From an uncultured Rickettsiaceae bacterium (GTDB taxonomy: Bacteria > Pseudomonadota > Alphaproteobacteria > Rickettsiales > Rickettsiaceae), in the NCBI GenBank assembly GCA_905479885.1, contig CAJQOE010000023.1, positions 1 to 17,353 of the forward strand: DNA of 17,353 bases, written 5' to 3'. The translations under genes were made by a program, and so were the position numbers. Under the pieces are notes generated by a model. The model was given only the letters and a program-made list of their open reading frames with translations, was not told the DNA's origin and did no database searches. Positions 13,916-17,353 of the stretch are shown one piece after another (within the stretch, counting starts at the first letter, position 1; every line of letters starts with the position of its first letter).

Positions 13916-16141
13916 TTAATTTGTATCTGCCCACAAATCCATATCGTATTTTTTGCAGTATGATAACATAGAGATTGTATCAGGATGCTCGATGCCAAAT
14001 TCTGCAATTTGTGGCTTCCCAAAACATTTATAATGATAAGCATCTTGTTTTTTACATGAAGCTTTTGCTCCTTGCGTATAAAGGTAGCTTACCTGCTCAA
14101 TGTTACCTCTTTTGTTTTTATATAAGTAAAAATAAATTTTCTGTGCATTTCTGTATGAGGTAATCGCCTTTTCTATCTTGTTTTGAGAAAACAAGATATC
14201 TCCTTGTACTACATAGCAATCAGCTAAATATAAATTTTCTGAATAATCATCTTTCTTGGCGTTAAGCTCTTTGTCTTTTAAAAATATCTGCATTGCTTTG
14301 GCTATATGCTCCGATGCTTCTGATAATTTTTTTAGTCCTAATTCGCTTTTTGCCATTTGTGTATATATTTTAGCAAAAATAATATGGTCTTTTTGTTTGC
14401 TTGAATGCATATAATACAGCTGTGTAGCTTGATCATATGCCTTTTGATACTCCTCAAGAAAATTTAATATTTGATTTTTTAGTAAATAATTAGATGTTAA
14501 AACTAAGTCATCAGACTTAATTTTTTTAAGGCGTTTTTTTATAACATTATCTATTCCTGTTAGCGCTTTTTTATATTCTCCTTGTATAAAAAACAACATC
14601 GCCTGAACATTATCGTTAAAAGGTGTATTTTGTAGTTTAGGTATATATTTTTTAGCAGAATCAGCGTTACCCGTTTTTAAATCATTTAATGCAAGTTGGT
14701 AAAATAAATCAGCCTTAAGCTCGTTATAACCAACAACATCCTCATATACTTTTTCTGCCTCCTTGCTGTATTGAATTGATTTATCAAAATCAGAATACCT
14801 GTTTCTATAATACCTTGCTATACCTTGCAATAAATCAGCGTATCTAGCTTTTTGATCGTTGTCCATTGATGATACTTTAAGGGCTTTTTCTTTTTTTGCT
14901 CTATTTAACCATTCTACTAGCTTGTCTGCGCCAAAATAATTAGAGTAATTATTATAAATGGTTATCAAATACGATTTGATGCTCATCGTTTTAAGTAAGT
15001 TTATTTTATATTTTTCTGCATGCTCGGAAATAACTTGAAAATTTTCAGATACAGTGTTGCCACCACGAAATACATGGAATTCTGATATAGTATCAGGTGT
15101 TGATGTTATAAGGTTATCAACCGTCTTTTCTAGGATACTCTTTACTCTTTCTCGCCCCATCATTTCTAAAATTGTTTGCATGATTATATCATGCATTTCA
15201 AAAACTGGATTTTTTGCATCAGCTTCAATGTTAGTAATTAGGGAAAATTTAGAAATTTGGTATATATCATCTTCTATATTAGATTTATCACTAGCAATAT
15301 ATTTTAAGAAATCTTTGGAAAATGATTGGTTATTAATCAGAGCTATTTGATACAATAGCCCTACTGCGCTAGGAGATAGCTTATCGATGGCAACGCTTAT
15401 GTTTAATTTTATTTTATCGGAGGATTCTAATATTTTTCTTTTGTAAGTCTCTAGCTCTAAGCCTTTAAATTGATTCAGTAATTGAGCTGTTTGAACCACA
15501 AGTATAGGATATCCTTTTAAATTATTTGACAAGAAATCTGTTTTTGTTTTAGATGGTTCGTGTAATATGGATTCTGCTAATTTTATACAATCATCCTTAT
15601 TAAAATTTGCTAATTCTATCGTATATGGCAATGCTTGCTTATCCTGAGAGGCAAAAATAATATGACCATTATGCTCTAAGTCCACCACGTCTTTTACTTT
15701 TGAGTTTTCCGATACCTTTAAATTATCCAATACTAATAACGAATTTTTTTTGTCTTTTATATAATCTAATACACCATTTTTTGCTACATCAGCTTGCTCT
15801 GCAATACCAGCTTGTCTTTCTTTGTTTAATATTTTTGCTAACTTTAAGAATTCTTGGTTTATATCTAAATTACAATCTATAAACCATATTAGGTCGTATT
15901 TGTTTTGATTTTCGTATGCATAAATTCTGGCGATTTGAGTCTTTCCTATGCCACTCATTCCAACGATACTCGTCGTATTATATTTATCTAAATTCTCACC
16001 AATCTTTTTAAGTTGCTTTATATGATTTACAAAATAACTCACTGGGGTAATTAGGTTGGTTATTTTTTTGTTATTTGATGCAGAGCCAGCAATTGCATTA
16101 ATTGGTAAAATTAATAATAAAATTATGATGTATTTTTTCAT
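13916..16141 (-). CDS. NB-ARC (STAND) NTPase with C-terminal TPRs and N-terminal signal peptide
   Basis: 741 residues. The first 19 look like a signal peptide (MKKYIIILLLILPINAIAGS). The NB-ARC module follows with its motifs in order: P-loop GMSGIGKT at 61-68, WFIDC at 86-90, Walker B LLVLDN at 135-140, the sensor region IIFASQDKQALP at about 161-172, GYP at 210-212 in place of GLPL, and FEMHD (MHD motif) at about 314-318. The C-terminal half (about 430-700) is helical with TPR-like pairs, e.g. GDILFSQNKIEKAITSYRNA. STAND proteins are ATP-driven switches that oligomerise when their repeat domain senses a ligand. This one has no separate effector domain that I can see at the N-terminus, where the signal peptide lies instead. 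The start overlaps the stop of the kinase-like gene as ATGA, so the two are made together. The first residues could also be a membrane anchor with the NTPase in the cytoplasm. Confidence 0.9.
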   Translation of the reverse strand: MKKYIIILLLILPINAIAGSASNNKKITNLITPVSYFVNHIKQLKKIGENLDKYNTTSIVGMSGIGKTQIARIYAYENQNKYDLIWFIDCNLDINQEFLKLAKILNKERQAGIAEQADVAKNGVLDYIKDKKNSLLVLDNLKVSENSKVKDVVDLEHNGHIIFASQDKQALPYTIELANFNKDDCIKLAESILHEPSKTKTDFLSNNLKGYPILVVQTAQLLNQFKGLELETYKRKILESSDKIKLNISVAIDKLSPSAVGLLYQIALINNQSFSKDFLKYIASDKSNIEDDIYQISKFSLITNIEADAKNPVFEMHDIIMQTILEMMGRERVKSILEKTVDNLITSTPDTISEFHVFRGGNTVSENFQVISEHAEKYKINLLKTMSIKSYLITIYNNYSNYFGADKLVEWLNRAKKEKALKVSSMDNDQKARYADLLQGIARYYRNRYSDFDKSIQYSKEAEKVYEDVVGYNELKADLFYQLALNDLKTGNADSAKKYIPKLQNTPFNDNVQAMLFFIQGEYKKALTGIDNVIKKRLKKIKSDDLVLTSNYLLKNQILNFLEEYQKAYDQATQLYYMHSSKQKDHIIFAKIYTQMAKSELGLKKLSEASEHIAKAMQIFLKDKELNAKKDDYSENLYLADCYVVQGDILFSQNKIEKAITSYRNAQKIYFYLYKNKRGNIEQVSYLYTQGAKASCKKQDAYHYKCFGKPQIAEFGIEHPDTISMLSYCKKYDMDLWADTN
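14174..14198. repeat. 25-base perfect hairpin within the TPR coding region
   Basis: The arms TATCTTGTTTT and AAAACAAGATA (11 bp each) are exact reverse complements with a 3-base loop. The site encodes part of a TPR helix (DILFSQNKI) of the NB-ARC protein. The stem is long for chance, but it lies in AT-rich coding sequence and no T-run follows that would make a terminator. Confidence 0.55.
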
Positions 16142-17353
16142 GTTCTGAACTGAATTATATTATCTTCCTCTTCTTGATCCTGAGTTTCTGATTTCTCAAC
16201 AATCTTCACATAATTCAGGTTATCATGTTCAACTATACACTCAAAGTTATCTTTTTTTAATATGTGGAATATTTGGTTTATTCCTACGCAAAAAGGGTTG
16301 GCATTATTCGCTAAGAACTGACTTGAGAACTTTATCAAATCCTTTTCATTATTTATGGATATTCCATTATAACTGCATAACAACCTTAGCGATCCTTCTT
16401 TTTTTAATATCTCAATAGAGATCTTATACTTATTGGTGTTAGGCTGTTGTTGTAATATAAATATTATGCAATTTATTATGCTGTATATAATTTGATACAG
16501 AAACTCCTTAGAAATAAACCTAACACTTTGCTCGATGCTATAAATGCCTATAGATATATTTTCTTCTGAATTAACAAACCTATCTGAAAAACTTTTTACA
16601 AGAGCCTTTGTGTCAATACATTCCCATTTACTATCTGAGTGATGCAAAATTATAGAACACGGTATATCCTTTATGTCATTCATCTGAACATCAGGATTTG
16701 TTTGGTCGTATGTATACATAGCTAACTGATTAGCTTTTTTAGAAAATAGATGATTAAACTCTTTATCCTTCCTATTACTATATTCTAAGTTCCATATTTT
16801 CTTCATCAAGGAATCTTCTTGCACGTTAAGTGCTTTTTTGTAGTCATCTGTTGCTTTATTCAATTTGAATAAGTAATGATTTTTATATTTTTTCTGATAT
16901 AGCCTATTAATGTACTTCACAATTAGTATTTGAGTTATTACAAATAACATCATGATGAGCGATGCTAGTATCATTAATGATATAAATGGCTTTTCTATCT
17001 CGTCTTTAAGCTTCTCTATATATTGAGACCCTAATGATATTGATATAGATAGTCGGTTTTTGCGGTCAATGTGATTATGGTATATTAGATGATAATTATC
17101 TAACTTGGAGTTTCTGTGTAGTAGTTGGTTGTTTATATCTATTTTATAGTAGATATAATCAGGTATATATTTATCTAGCGCAGAAGAAAAATCAAATAAG
17201 TTTTCTTTTTTGCACTGTGTCGAGTTACAAACAATAATGTCCGATTGTTTTATTTGAATTTCTATATCTTGATTATGCCCATTAATATGCATTTTACTTA
17301 GTGCATCATCTAACTTAATGGTGCTATGATTTAAAATCATCTGATAGTAAACT
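16138..17353 (-). CDS. Degenerate histidine-kinase-like membrane sensor (5' end probably outside the window)
   Basis: The first ATG in the window is at 17340 (400 residues), but the frame stays open to the edge and no Shine-Dalgarno sequence precedes that ATG. There is one membrane helix at about 119-141 (FISLMILASLIMMLFVIT). The segment before it (with Cys38 and Cys43) would be extracytoplasmic, yet no N-terminal helix leads into it, so the true start is probably upstream. After the membrane come a charged helical linker (about 148-205) and a C-terminal part resembling a HATPase fold: LYQIIYSIINCIIFI as N-box, LLCSYNGISI where DxGxGI is expected, and VGINQIFHIL where GLGL is expected. The Asp of the D-box and most glycines are missing, and no HExRxP phospho-acceptor motif is seen. 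It may be an inactive or altered kinase. Its stop overlaps the NB-ARC start as ATGA. Histidine kinases are known cargo of RAGEs, which supports the call. Confidence 0.6.
   Translation of the reverse strand, partial: VYYQMILNHSTIKLDDALSKMHINGHNQDIEIQIKQSDIIVCNSTQCKKENLFDFSSALDKYIPDYIYYKIDINNQLLHRNSKLDNYHLIYHNHIDRKNRLSISISLGSQYIEKLKDEIEKPFISLMILASLIMMLFVITQILIVKYINRLYQKKYKNHYLFKLNKATDDYKKALNVQEDSLMKKIWNLEYSNRKDKEFNHLFSKKANQLAMYTYDQTNPDVQMNDIKDIPCSIILHHSDSKWECIDTKALVKSFSDRFVNSEENISIGIYSIEQSVRFISKEFLYQIIYSIINCIIFILQQQPNTNKYKISIEILKKEGSLRLLCSYNGISINNEKDLIKFSSQFLANNANPFCVGINQIFHILKKDNFECIVEHDNLNYVKIVEKSETQDQEEEDNIIQFRT

Noticed and set aside
13975..15882. Plus-strand frames at 13975-14163, 15054-15350 and 15700-15882
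   Set aside because: They are shadows of the NB-ARC/TPR gene, which has all motifs in order in its own frame.
1..17353. CRISPR array, tRNA or rRNA genes, insertion sequence ends, integrase or attachment site
   Set aside because: No regularly spaced direct repeats, no tRNA-like cloverleaf, no transposase or integrase frame and no flanking repeats were seen on reading through both strands.

Overview
The window is AT-rich and carries most of an F-type conjugative type IV secretion system (T4SS), followed by a short accessory region. The hallmarks are a chromosomal tra operon with small Ti-plasmid-type TraC/TraD-like genes mixed into it, and neighbouring genes for a histidine-kinase-like membrane protein, an NB-ARC/TPR protein and an XRE regulator. 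This combination suggests a Rickettsiales amplified genetic element (RAGE) from an obligate intracellular alphaproteobacterium such as Rickettsia, Orientia or a relative. That assignment rests on recalled family knowledge and gene order; no database search was possible.

Layout. One long minus-strand operon runs from about 13166 down to 1. In transcription order it holds: a DsbA-like thiol oxidoreductase (GTG start), a 79-aa unknown protein, two tandem related genes each broken by one in-frame TAA, traA (pilin), traL, traE, traK, traB, an unknown small membrane protein, traV, traC (ATPase), a trbI-like gene, traW, a Ti-TraC-like gene, a Ti-TraD-like gene, a multi-pass membrane protein, a paralogue of the earlier small membrane protein, traU, and the start of trbC, which is cut by the window edge. 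Spacing is very tight, with several ATGA or TAATG overlaps. The order traA-L-E-K-B-V-C-trbI-W-U-trbC is that of F. The differences are the unknown gene between traB and traV and the four-gene block between traW and traU. A plausible plus-strand gene (7166-7444) for a small exported membrane protein lies opposite to the operon.

At 13167-13491 a divergent intergenic region with inverted repeats separates the tra operon from a plus-strand XRE-type regulator. This regulator is the obvious candidate to control tra expression. Convergent to it, with a 4-bp gap, is a minus-strand two-gene unit: a degenerate histidine-kinase-like membrane protein (start probably beyond the right edge) coupled by an ATGA overlap to an NB-ARC (STAND) NTPase with TPRs. 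The STAND protein carries an apparent signal peptide, which is unusual for an ATP-dependent switch.

How the genes work together. TraA is the pilin and TraL/TraE are inner-membrane or pilus-assembly proteins. TraK/TraV/TraB form the envelope-spanning core and TraC is the assembly ATPase. TrbI/TraW/TraU/TrbC are periplasmic or envelope pilus-assembly factors. The DsbA-like protein may make disulfides in the cysteine-rich TraU. The Ti-type TraC/TraD-like proteins probably belong to DNA processing with a Ti-type relaxase that is not in this window. The most notable non-canonical items are the signal-peptide STAND protein with its kinase-like partner, the counter-strand membrane gene, the duplicated small membrane protein, and the pair of nonsense-broken tandem paralogues.
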